Positions 1-8,179 of a stretch of DNA of 64,000 nucleotides are shown here, one piece after another. Numbering within the stretch: the first letter of the stretch is position 1; each line of letters opens with the position of its first letter. The translations under genes and the position numbers were made by a program. The notes beneath the pieces are model-generated. The model saw nothing but the letters and a program-made list of their open reading frames with translations. It did no database searches and was not told the origin of the DNA. Source of the stretch: Nonomuraea roseoviolacea subsp. carminata (GTDB lineage: Bacteria > Actinomycetota > Actinomycetes > Streptosporangiales > Streptosporangiaceae); the NCBI RefSeq assembly GCF_024172185.1, contig NZ_JAMZEC010000001.1, positions 9,213,001-9,277,000 of the forward strand, given 5' to 3'.

Positions 1-972
1 CTGGAGGGCTACCTGCTGACCGGCCGGCACGGGCTGTTCAACTGCTACGAGGCGTTCATCCACATCATCGACGCGATGTTCAACCAGCACGCCAAGTGGC
101 TGGAGTCGTCGAAGAAGATCCCGTGGCGGCGTCCGGTGGCCTCGCTGAACTACCTGCTGTCGTCACACGTGTGGCGCCAGGACCACAACGGCTTCAGCCA
201 CCAGGACCCGGGCTTCCTCGACGTCGTGATGAACAAGAAGGCCGAAGTCGTCCGGGTCTACCTCCCACCGGACGCCAACACCCTGCTCTCGGTCGGCGAC
301 CACTGCCTGCGCTCGCGCGACTACGTCAACGTCATCGTCGCGGGCAAGCAGCCGGTGCTCGACCTGTTCACCATGGACGAGGCGATCGCGCACTGCACGC
401 GCGGCCTCGGCATCCTGCCGTGGGCGAGCACCGACGACGGTACCGAGCCGGACGTGGTGCTGGCCTGCGCCGGCGACGTGCCCACCCTGGAGACACTGGC
501 CGCGGCCGCCCTCCTCCGCGAACACCTGCCCGGGCTGAAGGTGCGCGTCATCAACGTGGTCGACCTCATGCGGCTGCAACCGCGCTCGGAGCACCCGCAC
601 GGCATGCCGGACGCCGAGTACGACGCGCTGTTCACCACCGACAAGCCGGTCATCTTCAACTTCCACGGCTACCCGCAGCTCATCCACCGCCTCACCTACC
701 GGCGTGACAACCACGCGAACCTGCACGTGCGCGGCTACAAGGAGGAGGGCACCACCACGACGCCCTTCGACATGGCCATGCTCAACGACATCGACCGCTA
801 CCACCTCGTCATGGACGTCGTCGACCGGGTGCCGGGGCTCGGCGCCACGCAGGCGCACCTGCGCCAGCGCATGTCGGACGCCCGGCTGCGGGCCCGCGCC
901 CACACCCGCGAGCACGGCGAGGACTCTGCCGAGATCAGCGGGTGGACATGGCCGCACGGATCCTCGTCCTGA
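1..972 (+). CDS. xfp: Phosphoketolase, C-terminal part (5' end outside window)
   Basis: Thiamine-diphosphate enzyme that splits xylulose-5-P (and often fructose-6-P) with phosphate to acetyl phosphate and a shorter aldose phosphate. The frame is open from base 1; about 323 codons are visible, roughly the last 40% of a usual ~800-residue protein. Family-typical stretches are seen: HVWRQDHNGFSHQDPGF, the VNVIVAGKQP segment, and near the end FHGYPQLIHRLTYRR followed by GYKEEGTTTTPFDM. The stop lies 31 bases inside the next gene, acetate kinase, which uses the acetyl phosphate made here. The two together form the phosphoketolase-acetate shunt, which yields ATP from acetyl phosphate. Confidence 0.95.
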   Translation: MEGYLLTGRHGLFNCYEAFIHIIDAMFNQHAKWLESSKKIPWRRPVASLNYLLSSHVWRQDHNGFSHQDPGFLDVVMNKKAEVVRVYLPPDANTLLSVGDHCLRSRDYVNVIVAGKQPVLDLFTMDEAIAHCTRGLGILPWASTDDGTEPDVVLACAGDVPTLETLAAAALLREHLPGLKVRVINVVDLMRLQPRSEHPHGMPDAEYDALFTTDKPVIFNFHGYPQLIHRLTYRRDNHANLHVRGYKEEGTTTTPFDMAMLNDIDRYHLVMDVVDRVPGLGATQAHLRQRMSDARLRARAHTREHGEDSAEISGWTWPHGSSS

Positions 973-2123
973 ACACCGGCTCCTCCTCCATCAAGTACGA
1001 GCTGATCGACGTCGGGTCCCGGGAGCGCGCGGCCCGGGGCCTGGTCGAGCGCGTCGGCGAGGAGGAGGGACGGCTGACCCACCACGCCGGCGACGGGCGG
1101 GGCCGGCCGTACACGTGCGAGCGGGCGTTCCCCGGGCATGCAGAGGCGCTGGCGGCCGTCCTGGAGGCGTTCGAGAAGGCCGGTCCGGAGCTGGACCCGG
1201 TCGCGGTGGGGCACCGGGTCGTGCACGGCGGGACCCGTTTCCGGGAGGCGGTGCTCGTCGACGACGGCGTGATCGCCGCCATCGAGGAGCTGGCCCCGCT
1301 GGCCCCGCTGCACAACCCGGTGAACCTGGCCGGGGTGCGGGTGGCGCGCGACGCCTTCCCGGGGGTGCCGCAGGTCGCCGTGTTCGACACGGCCTTCCAC
1401 CGGACGCTGCCGCCGGAGGCGTACACGTACGCGGTGCCCGGGGAGTGGGGGGTGCGGCGGTTCGGCTTCCACGGGACGTCGTGCGCGTACGTGTCGCGGC
1501 GGGCGGCCGAGCTGCTGGGCCGCGCCCCGGAGGAGACGAACCTCATCGTGCTGCACCTGGGCAACGGCGCGAGCGCCACCGCCATCGAGGGCGGGCGCAG
1601 CGTGGACACCTCCATGGGGCTGACACCACTGGAGGGCCTGGTCATGGGCACCCGTTCCGGCGACGTGGACCCTGCGCTCCTGGGCTACCTGAAGCGGGCG
1701 CGCGGGCTGGACGTCGAGGAGGCCGAGCGGGCGCTGAGCCGGAAGGGCGGCCTGCTCGCCCTGGCCGGGTCCGGCGACATGCGGGAGGTGCGCCGGCGCG
1801 CCGCCGGCGGCGACGCGCGGGCGCGCCTGGCGCTGGAGGTGTACACGCGGCGGATCCGCAAGTACGTCGGCGCCTACTGCGCGCTGCTCGGCCGGGTGGA
1901 CGCGGTCGTGTTCACCGGCGGCGTCGGCGAGCACGACGCCGCGACCCGGGCCGGGGCGCTGGCCGGGATGGACCGCTTCGGGCTGGCCCTGGACGCGGAG
2001 CGCAACGCCGCGGACGCCTCCGGGGAGCGGTTCGTGTCGGCGGACGGGTCCGCGACGGCGGTGCTGGTCGTCCCCACGGACGAGGAATGGGAGATCGCCC
2101 GCCAGGCGCTCGCCCTCCTCTGA
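942..2123 (+). CDS. ackA: Acetate kinase
   Basis: Converts acetyl phosphate + ADP to acetate + ATP. 393 residues from GTG 942; an in-frame ATG at 948 gives MAARILVLNTGSSSIKYEL and may be the true start. ASKHA-fold hallmarks are present: NTGSSSIKYEL at the N-terminus, the catalytic-region HRVVHGG, FDTAFHRTLP, HLGNGAS, DTSMGLTPLEG followed by MGTRSGDVDP, and FTGGVGEH near the C-terminus. It overlaps the phosphoketolase end by 31 bases (25 if ATG is used), so translation is probably coupled. Full length for the family (~390-400). No phosphotransacetylase is visible here. Confidence 0.97.
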   Translation: MDMAARILVLNTGSSSIKYELIDVGSRERAARGLVERVGEEEGRLTHHAGDGRGRPYTCERAFPGHAEALAAVLEAFEKAGPELDPVAVGHRVVHGGTRFREAVLVDDGVIAAIEELAPLAPLHNPVNLAGVRVARDAFPGVPQVAVFDTAFHRTLPPEAYTYAVPGEWGVRRFGFHGTSCAYVSRRAAELLGRAPEETNLIVLHLGNGASATAIEGGRSVDTSMGLTPLEGLVMGTRSGDVDPALLGYLKRARGLDVEEAERALSRKGGLLALAGSGDMREVRRRAAGGDARARLALEVYTRRIRKYVGAYCALLGRVDAVVFTGGVGEHDAATRAGALAGMDRFGLALDAERNAADASGERFVSADGSATAVLVVPTDEEWEIARQALALL

Positions 2124-2224
2124 CGCTCACCTCCCCGGCTCGCCTCATTTCGCGCAACTGGGACGGAAGCCGCCAAATGGTACGGTCTCCGTGTCATCAG
2201 CGGATCACACGAGCGGGGAGACGG

Positions 2225-2707
2225 GTGGAGGTCGAGCAGACGGCGCTGCCGGGCATCGGGCTGCGGCACGAGTTCACGACGCAGAGCGGCAGACGGGTGG
2301 CGGTGATCTCCCACCGCACCGGCCGCCGCGACCTCGTGATCTACGACAAGGGCGACCCGGACCGCGCCTGCGAGACGGTCAAGCTGAACGACGAGGAGGC
2401 CGAGGCGCTGGTCGAGCTGCTCGGCGCGCCCCGCATCGTGCAGCGGCTCAACCAGCTCCACCAGCAGGTCGAGGGCCTGGTCAGCGTCCAGCTCCCCGTG
2501 CCGCCCACCTCCCCGTACGCCGGACGGCCCATGGGCGACGCCCGCGTGCGCACCCGCACCGGCGCGTCCGTCGTCGCCGTGGTGCGCGGGCCGCAGGTCG
2601 TCACCAGCCCCGGCCCCGACTTCGGCCTCGCGGCCAACGACATCGTCGTGGTCGTGGGCGGCGCGGACAGCACCGCCGAGGTGGCCGACATCCTGGCGCA
2701 CGGGTAG
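2225..2707 (+). CDS. KhtT-like regulatory subunit of a cation/proton antiporter (RCK_C/TrkA_C)
   Basis: 160-residue cytosolic protein, GTG start at 2225 behind the Shine-Dalgarno sequence AGCGGGGAG. The N-terminal half resembles the KhtT N-domain (GIGLRHEFTTQSGRRVAVI and RRDLVIYDKGDPD). The C-terminal half, about residues 85-160, has the TrkA_C/RCK_C pattern with alternating beta strands, ending ANDIVVVVGG. In KhtT-type systems this domain binds nucleotides such as c-di-AMP and gates the membrane partner. The partner gene starts 8 bases downstream, so the two almost certainly form one operon and one complex. The ligand cannot be read from sequence. Confidence 0.88.
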   Translation: MEVEQTALPGIGLRHEFTTQSGRRVAVISHRTGRRDLVIYDKGDPDRACETVKLNDEEAEALVELLGAPRIVQRLNQLHQQVEGLVSVQLPVPPTSPYAGRPMGDARVRTRTGASVVAVVRGPQVVTSPGPDFGLAANDIVVVVGGADSTAEVADILAHG

Positions 2708-2715
2708 GGCCGCGG

Positions 2716-3891
2716 GTGCACGATACCGCGATCCTCCTGCTCGAAATCGGTGCGGTCCTGCTCGGGCTCGGCGTGCTCGGCGCCCTCGCCCTGCGGGCCG
2801 GCATCTCCCCCATCCCCCTCTACCTGATCGCCGGGCTCGCCTTCGGCACCGGTGGCGTGCTGCCCCTCGCCACCAGCACGGACTTCATCTCCGCCGGGGC
2901 CGAGCTGGGCGTCGTCCTGCTGCTGCTCACGCTCGGCCTGGAGTACAACGCCGACGAGCTCGTCACCAGCCTGCGCGGCAACGCCCGGGCCGGGCTCGTG
3001 GACCTGGTGCTCAACGCCGCGCCCGGGGCGATCTGCGCGCTGCTGCTCGGCTGGGGGCCGGTGGCGGCCGTCGCCATGGCCGGCGTCACCTACGCCACCT
3101 CCTCCGGCATCACCGCCAAGGTCCTGTCCGACCTCGGCTGGATCGGCAACCGCGAGACGCCGACGGTGCTGTCGCTGCTGGTGTTCGAGGACCTGACGAT
3201 GGCCCTCTACCTGCCGGTGCTGACGGCCCTGCTGGCCGGGCTGAGCCTGCTGAGCGGGGCGCTCACCGTCGCGATCGCGCTGGCCACGGTCAGCGTGGTG
3301 CTCCTCGTCGCGCTGCGCTTCGGCCGCTTCATCGAGGCGTTCGTCTCCAGCCCGAACTCCGAGGTGCTGCTGCTCAAGGTCGTCGGGCTCGCGCTGCTCG
3401 TGGCCGGGCTGGCCCAGCAGCTCCAGGTGTCGGCGGCCGTCGGCGCGTTCCTCGTGGGCATCGCCCTGTCGGGACAGCTCGCCCACGACGCGCGGGCGCT
3501 GCTGGAGCCGCTGCGCGACCTGTTCGCCGCGGTGTTCTTCGTCTTCTTCGGCTTCCAGACCGACCCCGGCAAGATCCTGCCGGTGGCCGGGCTCGCGGCG
3601 TTACTGGCCGTGGTCAGCATGGCGACCAAGCTGCTGACCGGCATGTACGCGGCCCGCCGGGCCGGCATCGCCCGCGCCGGTCAGGCCCGGGCCGGCATCG
3701 CGCTCATCCCCCGGGGCGAGTTCAACATCGTCATCGCGGGGCTGGCCGTGGCGGCCGGCGTCCACCCGGACCTCGGGCCGCTGGCGGCGGCGTACGTGCT
3801 GATCCTGGCGGCCTTCGGACCCCTCGCGGCCAAGCTCGTGCAGCCCCTCATCACCTCGCTGACCCGGCGCGCCGCCGGCGAGACCGCCTGA
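2716..3891 (+). CDS. CPA2-type cation:proton antiporter (KhtU-like)
   Basis: 391-residue integral membrane protein with about 12 hydrophobic segments and the Na_H_Exchanger (CPA2/KefB-like) pattern: TYATSSGITAKVLSDLGWIGNRETPTVLSLLVFED in the middle, GAFLVGIALSG and FFVFFGFQTDP later, and ALIPRGEFNIVIAGLA near the end (quoted in pieces from residues ~120-350). Likely exchanges K+ (or Na+) for protons. Start is GTG 2716, 8 bases after the KhtT-like gene stop; the short 160-residue regulator directly upstream is the reason to prefer KhtU over KefB, which carries its own TrkA-N domain. Substrate ion not resolved. Confidence 0.88.
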   Translation: MHDTAILLLEIGAVLLGLGVLGALALRAGISPIPLYLIAGLAFGTGGVLPLATSTDFISAGAELGVVLLLLTLGLEYNADELVTSLRGNARAGLVDLVLNAAPGAICALLLGWGPVAAVAMAGVTYATSSGITAKVLSDLGWIGNRETPTVLSLLVFEDLTMALYLPVLTALLAGLSLLSGALTVAIALATVSVVLLVALRFGRFIEAFVSSPNSEVLLLKVVGLALLVAGLAQQLQVSAAVGAFLVGIALSGQLAHDARALLEPLRDLFAAVFFVFFGFQTDPGKILPVAGLAALLAVVSMATKLLTGMYAARRAGIARAGQARAGIALIPRGEFNIVIAGLAVAAGVHPDLGPLAAAYVLILAAFGPLAAKLVQPLITSLTRRAAGETA

Positions 3892-3939
3892 CCCCCGCGG
3901 GTCGCCGGTTCTGTCGGTGACGGCCGCTAGCCTGCCCGC

Positions 3940-4554
3940 ATGGCCGAACGCGAGCACGGGCACCGCCCTCCCCCGACCGACACGGAGATCGACTCCGCCG
4001 ACTGGGACGGCCGCGAGCTGGATCGCGAGGTCCACCGGCGGGTCCTGTTCACCGGCGTGGACATGACGGAGGCGACCGACCACGGGTCCGTGTTCGACGA
4101 GTGCGTCTTCCGCGACGTCCGGTTCAACGTGTCGGTCCACGAGGACGCCCGCTTCGCGGGCTGCACGTTCGTGCGCTGCTCGTTCTTCGACGCCACGTTC
4201 CGGGGGTGCAAGCTGACGGGGAGCATGTTCGACGACTGCTCGTACGGGCTGCTCAAGGTCGAGGGGGGCGACTGGTCGTTCGCCGGGCTTCCGGGCGCCG
4301 ACCTGCGGGGCAGCACCTTCCGCGACGTGCGGCTGCGCGAGGCCGACCTCACGGGGGTCCGGCTCGAAGGCGCCTCGCTGCTGCGCTGCGACCTGTCCGG
4401 GGCGTGGCTGCACGGCGCCGACCTCACCCGGTGCGACCTGCGGGGCAGCGACCTCGGCGGCCTCGACCCGCTCACCGCCAAGATCGGCGGGGCGATCATC
4501 GACGTCGGCCAGGCGGCGGCCGTGGCCACGGCCCTGGGCCTCGACGTGCGCTGA
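3940..4554 (+). CDS. Pentapeptide repeat protein
   Basis: 204 residues. From about residue 45 to 185 the sequence shows A(D/N)LXX-type pentapeptides such as FAGCTFVRCSFFDATFRGC, LPGADLRGSTFRDVRLREADL and LTRCDLRGSDLGGLD, which form a right-handed quadrilateral beta helix. Some family members mimic DNA and protect gyrase (Qnr/McbG type), but most have no known role. The C-terminal ending, with a GGAIIDVGQAAAVATALGLDVR-like tail, resembles other actinobacterial single-gene members. ATG start 49 bases after the antiporter stop. It stands before a perfect hairpin at 4588-4611. Confidence 0.88.
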   Translation: MAEREHGHRPPPTDTEIDSADWDGRELDREVHRRVLFTGVDMTEATDHGSVFDECVFRDVRFNVSVHEDARFAGCTFVRCSFFDATFRGCKLTGSMFDDCSYGLLKVEGGDWSFAGLPGADLRGSTFRDVRLREADLTGVRLEGASLLRCDLSGAWLHGADLTRCDLRGSDLGGLDPLTAKIGGAIIDVGQAAAVATALGLDVR

Positions 4555-4587
4555 CGCCCGTGGGGCCTTTGCGCGTTTCGTCCCGCC

Positions 4588-4611
4588 GAGCGGGCGGCCC
4601 GCCGCCCGCTC
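4588..4611 (+). terminator. Candidate terminator hairpin without T tract
   Basis: An 11-base arm GAGCGGGCGGC is followed after CC by its exact reverse complement, 34 bases after the pentapeptide-gene stop. There is no T run. Actinobacterial terminators often lack one, so this is plausible but unproven. Confidence 0.45.
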
Positions 4612-4926
4612 GCGCCATCCCCGCGCACGCCATCGCACCACATCCCCACCGCGGCGCGCCACACCCCCTCTCCCCGCACCCGGCGCCGCCCATCCCGCGC
4701 GCGCCACCGCACATCTCGCCACATCTCGCCGCAGGTCGCGGCTTCCCACGGAGTACCACCGCACGCAAGCCCCACAGGCGACGCCGTACCTCTCCCCCTC
4801 GCGCCGCCGTTCCCCCATCGTGGGAAGCCTCCGTAGGGGGTGCCGCGCCGCCCCGCCGTGACCCGGCAGCCCGAGGTTCTGAGAGGCTGGTGGGGTCGGT
4901 ATGAGGGTGAGTCTGGGGAGGCGGAC
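4612..4926. other. Intergenic stretch with no supported gene
   Basis: With the preceding hairpin this makes 372 bases between genes. It is unusually C-rich on the + strand, with many CCAC/CGCC words and a short direct repeat CACATCTCGC at about 4711-4730. Open frames crossing it have arginine/proline-rich, shadow-like composition. The last ~60 bases probably hold the promoter and the Shine-Dalgarno GGGGAGGCG of the next gene. Confidence 0.5.
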
Positions 4927-6339
4927 GTGAGCGACGAGTTCGACGTGATCGTGATCGGCGGCGGGCCGGCCGGGGAGAACGTGGCCGCGCGGGCCGTGCG
5001 CGGCGGGCTCACCGCCGCCGTCGTGGAGAACCGCCTGCTCGGCGGCGAATGCTCGTACTGGGCGTGCATTCCGAGCAAGGCCCTGCTGCGTCCGGTGGAG
5101 CTGGCCGCCGAGGTCAGGCGCGTGCCCGGCCTGACGATCGGCCCCATCGAGGCGGGCAAGGTACTGGCCCGGCGCGACGAGGCGGTGGCGCACTACGACG
5201 ACTCCGGGCAGCTGCGGTGGCTGGACGGGGTGCCGGCCACGTTGCTGCGCGGCGCCGGACGCCTCGACGGGCCGCGCCGCGTGCGGGTCACCGCCCCCGA
5301 CGGCTCCGAGCGCACCGTGACCGCGCGCCACGCGGTGGTGCTGGCCACCGGCAGCACCCCGGCCGTCCCGCCGGTGCCCGGACTGCGCGAGGCCAACCCG
5401 TGGACCAGCCACGAGGTGACCGCCGCCACGTCCGTGCCCGAACGGCTGGCCGTCATCGGCGGCGGCGTGGTGGCCTGCGAGATGGCCCAGGCCATGCACG
5501 GCCTCGGCGCCCGGCAGACCACGATGCTCGTACGCGGCGACCGGCTGCTGCCCCGGATGGAGCCGTTCGCCAGTGAGCTGCTGGCCGCCTCGTTCGCCGA
5601 CGCGGGGATCGACGTGCGGTTCGGCACCGGCGCCGTCGCGGTCGAGCGGCCCGAGCCCGGCGGCAAGGTCACGATCCGGCTGCCCGACGGGCCGCCGCTG
5701 GAGGCCGACGAGCTGCTCGTCGCGACCGGCCGCAAGCCGGCCACCACCCAGGTCGGCCTCGACACCGTGGGGCTCGAACCCGGCCGGTACGTCGAGGTCG
5801 ACGACAGCATGCGCGCCACCGGCGTCGACGGCGGCTGGCTGTACGCCGTCGGCGACGCCAACGGCCGCACCCTGCTCACCCACATGGGCAAGTACCAGGC
5901 GCGGGTCTGCGGCGACGTCATCGCCGCCCGCGCCAAGGGCGAGCCCGACGACCTGCCGGCGCTGCGCGACACCGCCGACGGCCGGGGCGCGCCCCAGGTG
6001 GTCTTCACCGACCCGCAGATCTGCGCGGTCGGCCTGACCGAGGCCGCCGCCCGGGAGGCGGGCTTCCGGATCAGGACCGTGGAGTACGACCTGGGCTCGG
6101 TGTCGGGCGCGTACCTGCTCGGCGACGGCTACCGGGGGCGGGCCAAGGCCGTGGTGGACGAGGACCGCCGGGTGCTGCTCGGGGTGACGTTCGCCGGTCC
6201 GGGGGTGGCCGAGCTGCTGCACGCGGCCACGATCGCGGTCACGGGCGAGGTGCCGCTGGAGCGGCTGTGGCACGCCGTGCCGTCGTTCCCGACGGTCAGC
6301 GAGATCTGGCTGCGGCTGCTGGAGACGTACGGACTCTGA
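4927..6339 (+). CDS. Pyridine nucleotide-disulfide oxidoreductase (lipoamide dehydrogenase/mercuric reductase family)
   Basis: 470-residue flavoprotein. FAD-binding GGGPAGENVAARA lies at residues 11-23, the redox-active pair at C42 and C47 (CSYWAC, the CX4C of the family), a second NAD(P)-binding GGGVVACEMA near residue 180, the FAD motif LYAVGDANGRTLLTH near 305, and a C-terminal dimerisation domain ending in HAVPSFPTVSE with the catalytic His/Glu pair. It stands alone, not beside 2-oxoacid dehydrogenase E1/E2 genes, so it is better called a family member than E3 itself. GTG 4927 is chosen because GGGAGG precedes it; the upstream in-frame extension is intergenic-like. Confidence 0.88.
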   Translation: MSDEFDVIVIGGGPAGENVAARAVRGGLTAAVVENRLLGGECSYWACIPSKALLRPVELAAEVRRVPGLTIGPIEAGKVLARRDEAVAHYDDSGQLRWLDGVPATLLRGAGRLDGPRRVRVTAPDGSERTVTARHAVVLATGSTPAVPPVPGLREANPWTSHEVTAATSVPERLAVIGGGVVACEMAQAMHGLGARQTTMLVRGDRLLPRMEPFASELLAASFADAGIDVRFGTGAVAVERPEPGGKVTIRLPDGPPLEADELLVATGRKPATTQVGLDTVGLEPGRYVEVDDSMRATGVDGGWLYAVGDANGRTLLTHMGKYQARVCGDVIAARAKGEPDDLPALRDTADGRGAPQVVFTDPQICAVGLTEAAAREAGFRIRTVEYDLGSVSGAYLLGDGYRGRAKAVVDEDRRVLLGVTFAGPGVAELLHAATIAVTGEVPLERLWHAVPSFPTVSEIWLRLLETYGL

Positions 6340-6377
6340 CGGCCGGCGCCCCGGGTCGGGGCGAGCCTGGACGTGGA

Positions 6378-6415
6378 GGGGCGGGCCGTCCCCTCAGTGG
6401 TGTGCGGCCCGCCCC
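6378..6415. terminator. Bidirectional terminator hairpin
   Basis: GGGGCGGGCCG (6378-6388) pairs exactly with CGGCCCGCCCC (6405-6415) across a 16-base loop. It sits between the convergent flavoprotein gene (+) and a small secreted-protein gene (-), where it could end both transcripts. No T run. Confidence 0.5.
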
Positions 6416-6439
6416 CGGCACGGCAGGTGTGAACTCCCT

Positions 6440-6625
6440 TTACCGGGCCCGGTCCTCGTCGTCCTCGTTGTAGTAATCGGTCGGAGTGGCCTTCGCCGGG
6501 ACGTGCACCGTGGCGCTTCCGGTCTGCTGAGCCGGGTGCGCGGACACGGCGGCGGCGACGAAGGCGCCCGAGACGGTGAAGGCTCCGGCCACCACGGCGG
6601 CGGCGACGAGCAGGTGCTTCAGCAT
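6440..6625 (-). CDS. Small secreted or membrane-anchored protein with acidic tail
   Basis: 61 residues: MLKHLLVAAAVVAGAFTVSG begins a typical signal peptide (hydrophobic core residues 5-20), likely cleaved after AVSA, leaving about 30 residues. The mature part is Thr/Pro-rich and ends in an acidic YYNEDDED cluster. GGAG lies 8 bases upstream of the ATG. No family recognised. Function unknown. Convergent with the flavoprotein gene and followed by a hairpin, so probably a stand-alone gene. Confidence 0.6.
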   Translation of the reverse strand: MLKHLLVAAAVVAGAFTVSGAFVAAAVSAHPAQQTGSATVHVPAKATPTDYYNEDDEDRAR

Positions 6626-6875
6626 CGTGGATCACTCCGTGGGTGTTCGGTGGTCCAGGTGGTCCGGACCGGACGGAGCGTCGACTGGGTTCCCGGGAAT
6701 CGCCCATGCGGCGCGGAACATCTCTCAACGTAGCCAGCGGTCCGCGGCGGGGTCGCCCACGCGGCGGCAAAGCCTCGCCCATGGCGGCCGTCGCCTCGTT
6801 CGGGCCAACCTCTCCGGCGGGTCAGGGTTCCCCGGCGGCTCGCCGCGATCCACGAACCCGGGACGATCCGTTGAC

Positions 6876-7583
6876 TCAGGAGGGCTTGCCGGACGACCGC
6901 CCGCTCCTGTCCCCTCTGTTCATGTCGCCGTGCGACGAGCGGCGGTTCTCGGCGACGCGGCGGCCCGCCCACACCAGGATCATCACCGCGGCGAGGCCGA
7001 GCAGGACGTTGGTGCCCGTCCCGACGTACCGCTCCACCCGGGACCAGTTGTCGCCCAGCAGGTAGCCCGCCATCACCAGCAGGGTGTTCCAGACGAGGCT
7101 GCCGAGCGCGGTCAGCGCGCTGAACGTGGCCAGCGGCATGCGCTCCAGGCCGGCCGGCACGGAGATGAGGCTGCGGATGACCGGCACCATCCGCCCGAAC
7201 AGGACCGTCCTGCGGCCGTGCCGGTCGAACCAGCCCTCGGCCCGCTCCACGTCCGACGGCTTGACCAGCGGCACCCTGGCGGCCAGGGCGTGGATGCGTT
7301 CGCGCCCGAGCAGCGCGCCCAGCCCGTACAGGGCCAGCGCCCCCGCCACCGCGCCGAGCGTCGTCCAGACCAGCACCTCCCACAGCGCCATCCGGCCCTT
7401 GCCCGCCGAGAAGCCGGCCAGCGGCAGGATGACCTCGCTCGGCAGCGGCGGGAACACGTGCTCCAGCGCCACGACCAGCCCGGCGCCCGGAGCGCCGAGC
7501 GCGTCCATGATCCCCATGGCCCAGCCGGCGATCCCGTCGGGATGGGGGGACGTCCCGGTGGACGCCACGGTCGCGGAGGTCAT
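6876..7583 (-). CDS. DedA family membrane protein
   Basis: 235 residues with five to six hydrophobic segments. The family signatures are clear: FPPLPSEVILPLAG at residues ~44-57, a re-entrant-loop motif with acidic residue, and GRMVPVIRSLISVPAGLERM at ~125-145 with the conserved arginines. DedA proteins are linked to undecaprenyl-phosphate or phospholipid flipping and to membrane proton-motive-force homeostasis. ATG 7583 is preceded by GAGGAG; the upstream in-frame region lacks membrane character. Single gene, tail is basic and disordered. Confidence 0.9.
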   Translation of the reverse strand: MTSATVASTGTSPHPDGIAGWAMGIMDALGAPGAGLVVALEHVFPPLPSEVILPLAGFSAGKGRMALWEVLVWTTLGAVAGALALYGLGALLGRERIHALAARVPLVKPSDVERAEGWFDRHGRRTVLFGRMVPVIRSLISVPAGLERMPLATFSALTALGSLVWNTLLVMAGYLLGDNWSRVERYVGTGTNVLLGLAAVMILVWAGRRVAENRRSSHGDMNRGDRSGRSSGKPS

Positions 7584-7691
7584 CGATCCGGCTCCTCGTC
7601 TGTCGTCGGCGGGTCCGGAAGATCCTCTAGCCGGTGCGAACGGGTGTATGCGTGAACGGGCGCCAGGAATGGACGCGGCCACGGCGGGAAC

Positions 7692-8009
7692 ATGATCGTC
7701 GTGAGCCCCCCGCCCATCGACGCCGCCACGCTGGAGAGCCGGGTCCGCCGGCGGCTCTCGGAGGCGGGATTCGCCGTGGAACGCCGCGACGCGGACGGCG
7801 ACGGCGGCCTGCGGGTGTGGCACGAGCCGGGCCGCGGCGTGGTCGTCTCGTGGGAGCCGGACGCCGCGCCCGGCGAGGAGCACGCGGCGCGTTACCGGCT
7901 GATCCGGGGCGCGGTGCGGCTCGCGTTACGGACCATCCTCGCCGAGGCCGGCTACCACGTGCGCGAGGACGACGGCCGGATGATCGTCACGCCCCACGAC
8001 CAGCCCTGA
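7692..8009 (+). CDS. Conserved-looking hypothetical protein
   Basis: 105 residues, no signal peptide or membrane segment. It reads like a small alpha/beta protein: an N-terminal helix (ATLESRVRRRLSEAGFAVE), a beta stretch RVWHEPGRGVVVSWEP, and a C-terminal helix-strand unit (RTILAEAGYHVREDDGRMIV). No family recognised. Coding is supported by codon bias and absence of a better frame. The ATG has only a weak Shine-Dalgarno (GGGAAC); an alternative start may exist. Confidence 0.6.
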   Translation: MIVVSPPPIDAATLESRVRRRLSEAGFAVERRDADGDGGLRVWHEPGRGVVVSWEPDAAPGEEHAARYRLIRGAVRLALRTILAEAGYHVREDDGRMIVTPHDQP

Positions 8010-8064
8010 CACGCCTCGCCCGGGACGGCCGGATGGGCAGGAACGGTCGGGGACGGCAGGGTGG

Positions 8065-8100
8065 TCAGGGGGCGGGTTCGGCGTACGTGCGGGAGGTCAT
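8065..8100 (-). CDS. Possible 11-codon micro-ORF
   Basis: Too short to be predicted normally: ATG at 8100 encodes MTSRTYAEPAP and stop. What draws attention is a strong AAGGAG six bases upstream. It lies 79 bases downstream of the DUF5946-like gene on the same strand. It could be a leader or a chance match; no product evidence. Confidence 0.25.
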   Translation of the reverse strand: MTSRTYAEPAP

Positions 8101-8179
8101 GTCGTGCTCCTTGGGGTGCGGGCCGCCGCGGGCGAAGTCCCGATCCTACGAGGCGGCACGCGGCCGGGCGGAGGGCCGC

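Noticed and set aside
4612..4926. Gene in the intergenic region after the pentapeptide protein
   Set aside because: Only proline/arginine-rich frames without starts or motifs.
798..5159. Long antisense open frames through many genes (e.g. several hundred codons opposite the phosphoketolase, antiporter and flavoprotein genes)
   Set aside because: Common in GC-rich DNA; Arg/Ala/Pro-rich, no Shine-Dalgarno and no motifs, while the opposite frame has clear families.
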